Below are positions 54,675 to 64,000 of a stretch of 64,000 nucleotides of DNA, piece by piece. Source of the DNA: Aquilaria yunnanensis. Its lineage: Eukaryota > Streptophyta > Magnoliopsida > Malvales > Thymelaeaceae. The notes under the pieces are model-generated. The model made no database searches and was not told where the DNA came from. It saw nothing but the letters and a program-made list of their open reading frames with translations. The translations under genes were made by a program, and so were the position numbers. The DNA is taken from the NCBI GenBank assembly GCA_039654915.1, contig CM077594.1:88240893-88304892 (forward strand), written 5' to 3'. The first letter of the stretch is position 1. Each line of letters starts with the position of its first letter.

Positions 54675-57600
54675 TGAAAACTGGAAAGAGTTGGAATAAA
54701 TTAGAGCATAAGAACCAACTAGTATTTAAAAGAACAAACTAGCCCAAAAGAACAATCAGGAAAGTTTAAAAGAACGGGTATGAAACTACTAAAAAAAATC
54801 ATGGGAAAGAAAGAAAATTCTTGAAAAGAACAGGAAAAAAAGATAAAATAATAGATATTTCATCTTAAAGAATAAATAAGAACATATAACTTTACATTCC
54901 AATAAAACAAATAAAAACTTATCAAAGTAGTGGCGGATCTAGGAATTTTATAAAGAATGGTTCATAAACATATACAAATATTAAACTCAACTTTAAATAA
55001 TAAAGCTTATAAATTTGTATATGTAACATAAAATTTAAACTCATACAACTTAATGATGAAATTTTTTTTAGATAAAATTTGAAAAATGCTTGAACTGAGC
55101 ATCTTTTTTTTTATTTTCATTGGTCAAATAACTCCAACACAAATTAAAAATTATATATGAATTGTGGACAAGATGATCGAGAGTTGCATGCTGTATAGAA
55201 TATAAAAGAAAAATGTTTTTTTAGCCCTTAAACTTATACATTTCTTACCACATGGTTCTTAGATTTTAGCTTGTGTTTGAATAGCCCCTTAATTTTTCTA
55301 TATATTTAAACAAAATAAGAGTTAAATTTTTTTTAAGGTCTATGTAAGAAAATGCATAAAAGTTTAGAAGCCAGTATAGAATTTTTGTATTAAAAAATTG
55401 TAAATACATAAAAGACACTGATCCCTTTTTTGAGTTTTTAAAGTAAGAGATGCTCATTATTTTATTCCAAAAGATATGAAAATTATGTGGGTCCACTAAA
55501 ATATTCAAAGGGGTTTTAATTGTTAAATTATATATCTCTTATTGACATTTTTGTGAAAAAGGAGATCCATGGCCCCCATATATATATAACATAGATCTGC
55601 CTCTCTATCAAAGAACATATACTTAATAGTAAATCAAACTAAAATATATAAAAAAAAGCAAATAATTCATAAATAAGACAAATATTAACTGATAAAATAA
55701 CAAAGAGAAATAAATAAGGAACAGATTTAATAAAAAAACAAATAACAATATACAAAAGAACAAAAAGGCACTAAAAAACAGGACAGAAACAAAAGGGCAT
55801 AAGAACCAGTAATTTAAGAACAAATATAAGAATATTTAATATATTCTTTTGCACTAAGTATGTGTTCTTTTGAACTACACAAATGGTCTTTACAAATGAA
55901 GGTATGTTGAACAAATAATAGCTAATAATCAATATAGAACAAAACAACAGATACTATTCAATAACAGAACAATGGAATTGCAAATCAGACATTAAGGAGA
56001 ACATATAAGAGCTAAAAGGAAACAAACAACAATTTATAAAAAAAACATTTGAGAACTAAAAACAATAGTAACAAAAGAGCATGAGAACCTAGAAGAATCA
56101 CAGATTTCATTTAGAATTATGGATTTTGTTGCTGTACCAGAAGAATGACAAATGAGAAGCGTATTTTTTAGGGGTTGATTATCAAAATCAAATTCAAGAC
56201 AAACAAATAAGAGTAAATAAAAGATAAAAAATGATAAAAGAACGAATATTATTTACAAAATAACAAACATGATAAAACAGCATGCTCTTGTTATTTACGT
56301 GGGTGGTTTTATTTTTTTCAGCCAGTAGCATCCTCACATGCATATATATTGAAAGGCGAAAAGAAAAAGGAAAAAAAAAAAGACAAAAGAAGATAGATTC
56401 ATATTTGAAGAGGATTATTACATCTTGATTTTTCTCAGCTTTAATTTCCTGAAAATGTTATAAAATCATTCGTTAACCAAAGACAAAGACCGTCCAGTTC
56501 AAGTTAAATTATCTAACGACTGAACAATCACAACACTTTACTAGAAATATAAACAACTGGTAGAATCTTAAAATTCATGTGAAAAACTGTCCATTTAATT
56601 TTATACAAAAATGACTAACACTTCCACAGTTATTTTCCGTATTCAATGAGAATTTAAATAGTCTTTTCTAGATTTTAACTAATTAATGGACTGAGTAATG
56701 GGGTTAAAATAGTTAGAGGAATGTGTAGATTTTAAATTTGTACCATCACCCTATGATGGGTGTATTTGTCACAGCACTAACATTGATTAATTACAGGTTA
56801 GGCAAAATAGCTTTTACGATCAAAAAATTGAAAGGTTTTTCAAATGTTGATTAATTATTCTCTCAAACTTGGACACCAATTACTATAACTATTAATCTTA
56901 ATTAGAGTTAATTTAATGGGCTCTTAGACAATAACACGAAGGATAAGATCAGTAACTGATGCAAAAACTAAAGGGAAGGCAGGAGGTAGTTCCCATATGT
57001 ATGTATGTATGTGTATATTAAAGGTTTCTGAACATAGTTACTAATATATGAATTGTAAAACAAAAGCAGAAGAGGCAGTGGTAGCACCAGACAATGTGAA
57101 TGTTGCTTTGTATCTGTAGCTTGATAAGCAGATATGAGAGCCTAGCAAAGTGACAATATTAAATATGTAGCCAGCTAGCTAGCTAGCTATATATGCCAAG
57201 TAGTAGAAAATAGAAATATTAGTTAATTAATGTTGGATAAGTATAAATAATCACCACTTTTTAAGCAAATTAGGGTTTTAAAAGGAGGGGTAGTTGTGAC
57301 CCGTTGTGAAGGCTGAGGAGCCAAAATCTTTTGAGAACTGTTAGAAGGGACAAAAGCCAACCCCTCCCTCTCTCATACATCACACCACATACATAAAATA
57401 TTCACCACTATAGAAAAACAAAAAGGGCAGACTAGATCTGCTTCCTGTGGAATGTACCACAACTATTATTAGATTAGTTCCTTTCTTCTTCCTCTTTCTT
57501 TTTTTGTTTTGTTGTTGCCCTTTTCACTTTCTGGGCCATTTGAAATAAAATCTCCAAAATTACAAAGTCAAGTATTTTTCACAAAAAAGAAAAATCAGTA

Positions 57601-59031
57601 GGTATATGGAGTATGTAATGAATATTGGGGAGAACAAAATTTTCCTTTTTCTCCTTCATTGATACCTTAACCAAGAAAGAAAATCTTAAAGCTGAAACAA
57701 TATTTTTGTGAAGGTACTTAAAACTCAAAGCATGATTTGCGAAGAGGGTTTGATGGTTGGCCAAGTCAGTTTCACATGCCTAATCCTTCTTTTCCAACAC
57801 TAAAGCATAAGTGATGTAGATTGAGCAGATAGAGATGCAACTCATATTCTGTTTTTGCTTTCTTGCGTCTGAGACCCAGAATAAAGAACTGTGCTTGATA
57901 AGCATGCAAAAGAAGAAAAGGCAAAAAAGCAAAACACTTAGAAACATGGCCTCTCGTGCGTCTTGATCATCTCTCTAATCATCAAGCAGACATGTATTAC
58001 CTGATGTGTTAGCCAAAAACCATGTGCTGCCTCCTTTACAAAACAACAGAAACAGAAACAAGAACTTTGTCATGGTATAGTTTAATCATTAGGTGCCAAA
58101 AAGTGATATTAGTAAGGGTTTTATGAGGGAATCTTTCTCTTTTTTCTTCCCTCAATGATACTTATTTTCCAATCATCTTTCCATGGAAGTGGTTCCTCCA
58201 AGTGGCAATGACCTAGGGAGGCATCTTAAGATGAGGGCAAAGGAAAGTAACAGATGGGGATTCTAATCATTTGGGTACCCTAATTTTGGGAATTGTGGGG
58301 CTGCCTTATTGGTTATGCCCTTCTTGGTCACATTCTTATTTTTCTGATAAAGCTCACTTTTTAAGTGTCTCAAAACCACTCCAAAATACAGTCAGGATGC
58401 TTCAACAAAAGCCAAATAAGGTATTTCTTTCATCACCATAGCTGTGGTGCCCTTTAATTAATTATTCTATATTTGACATTTGAGGTCTAAAGCTAAGGGT
58501 GATTTTTAAATAGATTCATTAGCATAATTAAGTATTATTAAGCCCAGGTCTAATCTGGGGGTGCTGATTAGCAGCTCTTATCAAGATTAGGTTGACCAAT
58601 GTTTAACTAATAATGCTTCTCCTATTAACAGGCTTGATGATATTTATAACTAACTAATGTTCTTGTGTTAAGAAATTGACTCGCAAAAGTAAAAGGGGGG
58701 AATAAGTCATGTGAGTGTTTGGGAAAAACACATGATCATTGACAAAAGGCACTACCAAACCAAGCCAGGGAATTTAAGGCTTTGAGGTTCTCTGCTGTCA
58801 TTTTCATGTAAGAATATAAAGGAGTCCTACATGACAGGCAAGCCTAGGGGATCTGAGCTGTCGGGTTTTGATTGGCTACCCACAAGAACATTAGAAAATG
58901 GGCAAGCACTAATTTGGTCGCTTGGAAATTTGGAAGGTGGTGGTGACCTTAATCTTTTGAGCAAGCAGATCTGACTCAGATGATAACTTTTGCTTTGTAA
59001 TTAAGTAGGTTCCTTCTTGCTTTTGGTTCAA
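54675..59031. other. Intergenic DNA and upstream region of the ERF gene
   Basis: Over 4 kb without a convincing gene on either strand. It is AT-rich with small satellites (AGCTAGCTAGCT near 57174-57190). The last 1-1.5 kb is the probable promoter of the ERF gene; I could not assign individual elements. Confidence 0.5.
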
Positions 59032-59039
59032 TATATAAA
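59032..59039 (+). promoter_or_regulatory. TATA box of the ERF gene
   Basis: TATATAAA 80 bp before the start codon, giving an expected leader of about 50-60 nt. Confidence 0.6.
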
Positions 59040-59118
59040 GCATAAATTGCCATGATTTTGCATCATTTCTGCTCTCCACCTGCTTGCTCTCATTTCCACA
59101 CCTAAAATATTGTGAGCA

Positions 59119-60387
59119 ATGGAAGATCAGTTTCCAAAAATAGAAACCTTTCTGAGCAAGCAAGTACCTCCATACATGTATGGAATGGCAACAACAGGAT
59201 CAAAGTTTCATGGGGATCCAATCATTTGGGGTGTCCTAACCGATCGAAATGATGGCAGTGAAACTGGAGCAAGATCAACATCAACATCTACTCTACCTGA
59301 GAGGTTGCTTTCAACTTCCAACTCCAGTTTTCCAGTAGAAGAGTCTTCATTGCCCAACTTGATCAGCTACATTCCTGCAATTACTAAACAGAAAGCTCTG
59401 AGCCATCAGGAAGCAATTCCATTCACTTCAGTAGTGAATTCTGCAGATCCTCTCCATCCACATGGATGCTCAGTTTCTAATGTCAACAGCAGCTATGTGC
59501 CTGTGAATTTCTTCGAGTACTTCCCAAAGCTAAACCAATCACAAGGTCCTGAACCAGCTTCTCCTTCAAACTCCCCGAATTTGAATCTTTTCTTGCAGGA
59601 ACCGGCAACGCTAGATCAACACAGAAGACTTTATGGTTCACCAGGCAAGAGCCAGAAGCCAGAAGCTTCCTCAAATTTGCTTCACCATTCACCTCAGTTA
59701 GGCCAGGCTAGGTATCAACAAGCTAGTGAGTGGCTCAGAATGAATCCGAGTCTGATCCATTATCCATCCAGAGGTTTCGATGACTACTGGCTAAGCGCAA
59801 CCAAGACACAGCGGATGAAGTTCACCGGAAGAAGGCCAGGACAGAATCAGCATCAAAAGGACACGTTCCTGGTGCCAGATTTGTCACAGAGAAAGCTGTT
59901 CAGAGGAGTCAGGCAGAGACACTGGGGCAAATGGGTGGCAGAGATAAGATTACCAAGGAAGCGAACAAGGGTTTGGTTAGGGACTTTTGATACCGCAGAG
60001 GAGGCTGCAACGGCATATGACACAGCTGCCTACATGCTGCGAGGAGACTATGCGCATTTGAACTTCCCTGACCTCAAGCATCAGCTCAAGACCAATGCCT
60101 TGAACGGCACGACAGCTGCCCTCCTGGAGGCCAAGTTACAGGCAATCTCACAGTCGAACAAGAAGCAGGAAAATAATAATGAGCCATCAAAAGAATCAGA
60201 AAAACTAGAGGATTTGAATCAAATTGCAGAAGATAGAGATTGGCAGGTGAGGACTGATAATATTGAGAGCAAAAGAAATCATCAGGAGGTTTCCTTGTCA
60301 GAAGGGGATGGTGTACAATTGAGTAGGATGCCTTCTTTGGACATGGACATGATCTGGGATGCTCTTTTGGTCTCGGACCAATCATGA
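59119..60387 (+). CDS. AP2/ERF transcription factor, DREB A-6 type (ERF061/ERF062-like)
   Basis: An intact 422-codon ORF without introns, as usual for ERF genes. A single AP2 domain at about 260-317 ([17 protein letters not shown], then [12 protein letters not shown] and LNFPDL) binds GCC-box or DRE-type DNA. Domain position 14 is Val and position 19 is Leu, the combination of the DREB A-6 subgroup (RAP2.4 and ERF061/062 relatives). The long N-terminus is Ser/Pro-rich and carries a [13 protein letters not shown] motif at 205-217. The acidic C-terminus ends [10 protein letters not shown], a plausible activation motif. The first ATG after the TATA box was used. Subgroup naming is moderately sure; target genes unknown. 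Confidence 0.93.
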   Translation: MEDQFPKIETFLSKQVPPYMYGMATTGSKFHGDPIIWGVLTDRNDGSETGARSTSTSTLPERLLSTSNSSFPVEESSLPNLISYIPAITKQKALSHQEAIPFTSVVNSADPLHPHGCSVSNVNSSYVPVNFFEYFPKLNQSQGPEPASPSNSPNLNLFLQEPATLDQHRRLYGSPGKSQKPEASSNLLHHSPQLGQARYQQASEWLRMNPSLIHYPSRGFDDYWLSATKTQRMKFTGRRPGQNQHQKDTFLVPDLSQRKLFRGVRQRHWGKWVAEIRLPRKRTRVWLGTFDTAEEAATAYDTAAYMLRGDYAHLNFPDLKHQLKTNALNGTTAALLEAKLQAISQSNKKQENNNEPSKESEKLEDLNQIAEDRDWQVRTDNIESKRNHQEVSLSEGDGVQLSRMPSLDMDMIWDALLVSDQS

Positions 60388-60859
60388 CTTTTGAACTCAT
60401 CTTTTTCTTTTCCCTTTTTCCCCATAGTTTTGATTAGAAAAAATTACTGATATTTTGCAGTTCTTGGGATTGAACTGTTTCATCTACGTTTCTAGTTTCA
60501 GAACATTTAGCCCAAGTTTTTTGAGTGAGAAGACTTTTGGGTTGGTCATTTCACTATCTTGATATATGTCACAGCATCTGTTTTTTTTTTCTTAATTATT
60601 TTTTTAGGTGTTTTTTTTTTCCAATTTTATTCTTGACGGAGCAGAGCATCTGTTTAGTCCTCGGTAATTTATGCCTCTTATTTTTCTTACTTCTTTCCTG
60701 TCCCAAGTGTTTTGGGCCCTTTCTAGGCAGTAGTCCAGAATTATGAGAATAGAGGGCATTACAAAGTTAGCCGGCCTTCCCGGGTGACCAGAGTTGTTGA
60801 AAATTAGGCTTAACTGCGTTATTTACCATTTTTTTCAATTGAAACATTGAAAAGGTATT
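60388..60859. other. 3' flank of the ERF gene
   Basis: T-rich, likely containing the 3' UTR. No other gene seen. Confidence 0.4.
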
Positions 60860-61389
60860 GCAATAACCAAATCAAGGGGAAACATACACCAATTCTCTCA
60901 ACAAGCAACCTTAAAAGGAGATTAGAGACAAATTGCCCACTCATAAAATATCATCTCCTTTTTACATCAAGTTGCTAAAACATCTGCACAAACGTTTACA
61001 GCCCTAGGAACATGAGATATCCTACAATGTGTAAACTTCTTATGAAGCTTGTGAGCATCTGTTACCTCTCCTTTGATCTCCCACGGTTCTTCCTCCTTTG
61101 TTGAAAGCATCCACAAAGACCAAAGAATCTGACTCTGTATCAACCTTTAGCAGCTTCAAGTGCAATGTTTTCTCCAGGGCTTCATGAATAGCTAAGGCCT
61201 CAGCTATTGCAACAGAACTTGAATCAAGATCAAACTATAAAAGCCACCCACCATAACTAGCCAGCCCTCACTATCCCTCATCACAATGCCAATATCAGCC
61301 TTCAATAAACCTATGTCAAATGTAGTGTCAATGTTTATTTTTACCATGCAATTCATCTCTTTTGGCCAAAAAAAAAAAACAAGAAACAT
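60860..61389 (-). pseudogene. LINE RNase H fragment
   Basis: Minus-strand translation begins VKINIDTTFD, then GIVMRDSEG, and in another frame further on has an AEA-like block and a DTESDS-like block. These are the successive conserved parts of the RNase H-like domain (RVT_3) at the end of plant L1 elements. It is broken by at least one frameshift. Confidence 0.6.
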
Positions 61390-61924
61390 TGAAAAAGTAA
61401 AGGCCTAATTACCCAGGAGCCCCTTAACTTGGCTGTCTCATACAAGTTAGTCACTTAAATTGAACTCAAGTTTAAATTTATCCTCTAACTTCGTAACTCA
61501 TCACGAGTTAGTCCAATAACCTAATTTTCCACAACACAATAAATTTTTATTTTTGAATGTTTAGTAGCACTGGTGTCTGAAATGCACAATAATAGAAACA
61601 AGATGAATTCCTAGAGCATTTAACAAAATATGTGGCAGGTGACGGGTCACTGGTGTTAGCATGATACACTTGTTTTTTTCTTTTACCATGAGAGGTATTT
61701 ATTTATTCTTTTTATTTTTTCCGAATAGGGTTTTCTTGCTTAAAATATGTAATTTTTTTTTATGAAAGCAAAATACGTAATTTTTCATGGGTACTCAACA
61801 ATTGATTAGTTGCTTGTTAGAAAAAAAAAAAACTAGAACATATACTTTAAGCAATTTGTTCCTATTATTATTTTTTAAATTTTTTACAGTAATAATAATA
61901 ATAATGTTAATTATAATCATAGAT

Positions 61925-61995
<71 letters not shown>

Positions 61996-62152
61996 CATAT
62001 CCCAAAACCAATAAATAATTTTTATAGTCCTAAAAAATATAATTATTAAGTAATGATATGAAAGGTGTAAATAATTATATACAACAAATACTACTTTCTT
62101 CATCCTAAATGAAAAAGCAAAGAATGCAAGACAGATAATCTTCTTTTCAAGG
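61390..62152. other. Repeat-derived DNA with a (TA)n microsatellite
   Basis: 61400-61530 resembles the terminal repeat of the MULE at 62162 (CCCCTTAACTT, ACGAGTTAGTCC words), so it may be a decayed relative. An uninterrupted TA run spans about 61929-61990. No gene. Confidence 0.5.
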
Positions 62153-62161
62153 TAATTATTA

Positions 62162-63765
62162 CGCCTAAATGCACCAACAGCCCGAACCTTCCCAACTCAC
62201 ATGAGTTGCTCCTTAAACTTTAACTTAGCTAGTAGAAGCTCTCCAACTTTGCAACTTGGTATATTTTAGTCCAACTCATTGACTTGACTCTTTTTTTAAT
62301 GGCTTAAATATATGAAGAGCCCTCAAACTTTTACAACTCATTTAAGCTGGTCATCATACTAGAATTTGGATTGCACTAGACCCTAAAATTTAGAATAAAC
62401 AATAAGTATTATAAAAATTCATTAAAATTAATTCGAATTCATTATAGAAAATTAAAATTGATTTTTTAGGTTGGGTAAAGAAAAAAATCATAAAAATTAA
62501 TTACTACATAAAAACTATTATCCAAGTGCTTGTCAGGTAGATATAGGATTGGCTATAAAATGATCTTGATCCTAGATTAAAAAAAAGTAGAAATAACAAA
62601 ATGTATTATCTATAATGAGAAAATAACATAATACCTAGAAAATGTATTGTCATATTAAAGTACCCTCCTTCATTTTCCCATCTCAATTAAGCCATTTCCA
62701 TCATTTTTATCTTTAAATCAGACAAAAATTGCTGATGTGGTATTAATTAACATTAAAATAAATATAAAACAACAATTTTAATCCTCAAAATTTTCCAATT
62801 AATTATTCTAGACCATGGAATTCTAAAGCTAATGTTTATATCCCAAATCTCTAATCTTCCTCTATTCTCGAAAGAAACAAAACAACATTGATTAACATGA
62901 ACCGTTGTGTCCTCCTCGCACATCTCCCACGCTTGAGGTACAAAAAGATGAATCAATGGGATGAAAGCAGTGAATTGATGGGATGAATCAAGGAAGTAAA
63001 AGATGAATAGATGGGATGAATCGAGCAAGAATGAGTCCAAGAGGTCACCTTTGAGTTTGGCGATTTGGATGAGGTGGGAGAAGAGGCGACGAGAGCGAAG
63101 TGAATCTCGAGGAACAATCGCCGGTGAGCAAGGCAAGACAAAGGTTGGCAAAATTGACCCAATAGACAAAGAGAAATTGACCCAATCAACCCAATTGCGA
63201 AAAAGAGACAATGAAGCAATGTTGGAAAACGACGCTAGATGCGGCAAAATTGATGGCAACCACTAATGACGTCTCCTAGCTCTGGTGAAATCGACTGCTC
63301 CATCGGGTCTCAGCACTCCACTTCCCACTGGCAAAACTGATACATTATTTTTGTTTTTACCTTTTTTATTGAAAACCAAGATCATTTTTATAGCTAATTC
63401 TATATTTACTAGGTAAGTACTTGAATAATATTTTTTATGAATTAATTAATTTTAAAGACTTTTTTTTACTTAACCTAAAAAAATCAATTTTAATTAATTT
63501 CAATTAATGTTTATAATGTTTGTTGTTTATCATAAAGTTTAGGGCATAATGCAAACCATATTATAGTTTGATGACCAACTTAAATGAGTTGCCAAAGTTT
63601 GAGGGCTTTTAGTATATTTTAGCCATTAAAAATGAGTGCTAAGTTAACGAGTTGGACTAAAACATACTGAGTTGCAAAGTTGAAGGGTTGCTACTGACCG
63701 AGTTATAATTCATTGACCAACTCATCGAGTTTTCAAAGTTCAGGGGTTGTTGATGCATTTAAACC
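62162..63765. mobile_element. Non-autonomous MULE with long terminal inverted repeats
   Basis: 1604 bp flanked by a perfect 9-bp duplication TAATTATTA (62153-62161 and 63766-63774). The ends read CGCCTAAATGCACCAACAG and, inverted, GGTTTAAATGCATCAACAAC; inverted similarity continues for about 300 bp with mismatches. The middle (about 62760-63300) has a different composition and an open minus-strand frame of 168 codons (63259-62753) with no domain I recognise, possibly captured host sequence as in Pack-MULEs. No transposase. Confidence 0.8.
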
Positions 63766-63774
63766 TAATTATTA

Positions 63775-64000
63775 TTAACTTTGTTTCATTTTCTTTGCTA
63801 CATTGCACCCTTTTTTACTTAACTTTGACTTAAATTTATTTATGTTATTATTTGACAGAAATTTCTTTTTAAAAAATAGAAATTATAAATGTTCATTCCT
63901 CATCTGTATATAAAAATTATGCATTTATATACCAACATGTTAGAGATAAAAAAAATAAAAAAAAATTGCTATAAAAAGTGAATGTTGCAAAGCTTTGAAA
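63775..64000. other. No gene recognised
   Basis: AT-rich end of the window. Confidence 0.5.

Noticed and set aside
61787..62014. 75-codon frame ending in Ile-Tyr repeats
   Set aside because: It reads through the TA microsatellite.

Overview
The window is nuclear DNA from a flowering plant, very probably a eudicot. It is AT-rich, has two small intron-style host genes far apart, and most of the rest is transposable elements of plant type (Ty3/gypsy, L1 LINE, hAT, MULE, Stowaway, SINE) plus relics of an endogenous pararetrovirus. I cannot name the species.

Layout. 1-3012: 3' end and LTR of an Athila-like gypsy element (+). 3225-5900: decayed pararetrovirus relic (-) with movement-protein and coat-protein fragments. 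6584-10332: internally deleted LTR element (-) carrying a Stowaway MITE. 10726-12619: old solo LTR of the Ogre/Tat lineage (+) with a 5-bp target duplication. 13215-16320: hAT transposase relic (-) interrupted by a MULE-like insert. 17371-17904: a three-exon GASA/Snakin peptide gene (+). 18271-23940: LINE remnants. About 23950-24134: tRNA-derived SINE. 24135-50687: a complete, very young Ogre-type retrotransposon (-). 50693-59031: intergenic DNA with decayed elements. 59119-60387: intronless AP2/ERF gene of the DREB A-6 type (+). 60860-63765: LINE fragment and a MULE with long terminal inverted repeats and a perfect 9-bp target duplication.

The centrepiece is the 26,553-bp Ogre-type element. 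It has LTRs of 3766 and 3768 bp in which I found only three substitutions and three homopolymer length changes, a GATCC target duplication, a tRNA-Arg-type primer site and a polypurine tract. On the minus strand it encodes ORF1, gag-protease and RT-RNaseH-RNaseH-integrase; the last two can be joined by a predicted 199-bp in-frame intron. Between integrase and the 3' LTR lies an unusual cargo block: four tandem, intact 182-codon ORFs resembling the cysteine-rich nucleic-acid-binding proteins of carla- and vitiviruses, then an intact, intron-free gene for a LONELY GUY (LOG) cytokinin-activating enzyme. Three of the four small ORFs and LOG are each preceded by the same TATA module (TTCATC-N-CTATAAAT). 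Downstream is an array of 39 units of 86 bp, each able to form two hairpins and partly organised in 687-bp higher-order blocks.

Inference: the element combines self-replication genes with possible host-manipulating cargo (candidate silencing interference, cytokinin activation), each cargo gene with its own promoter. This is a hypothesis from sequence alone. Domain calls come from reading the translations without database searches.
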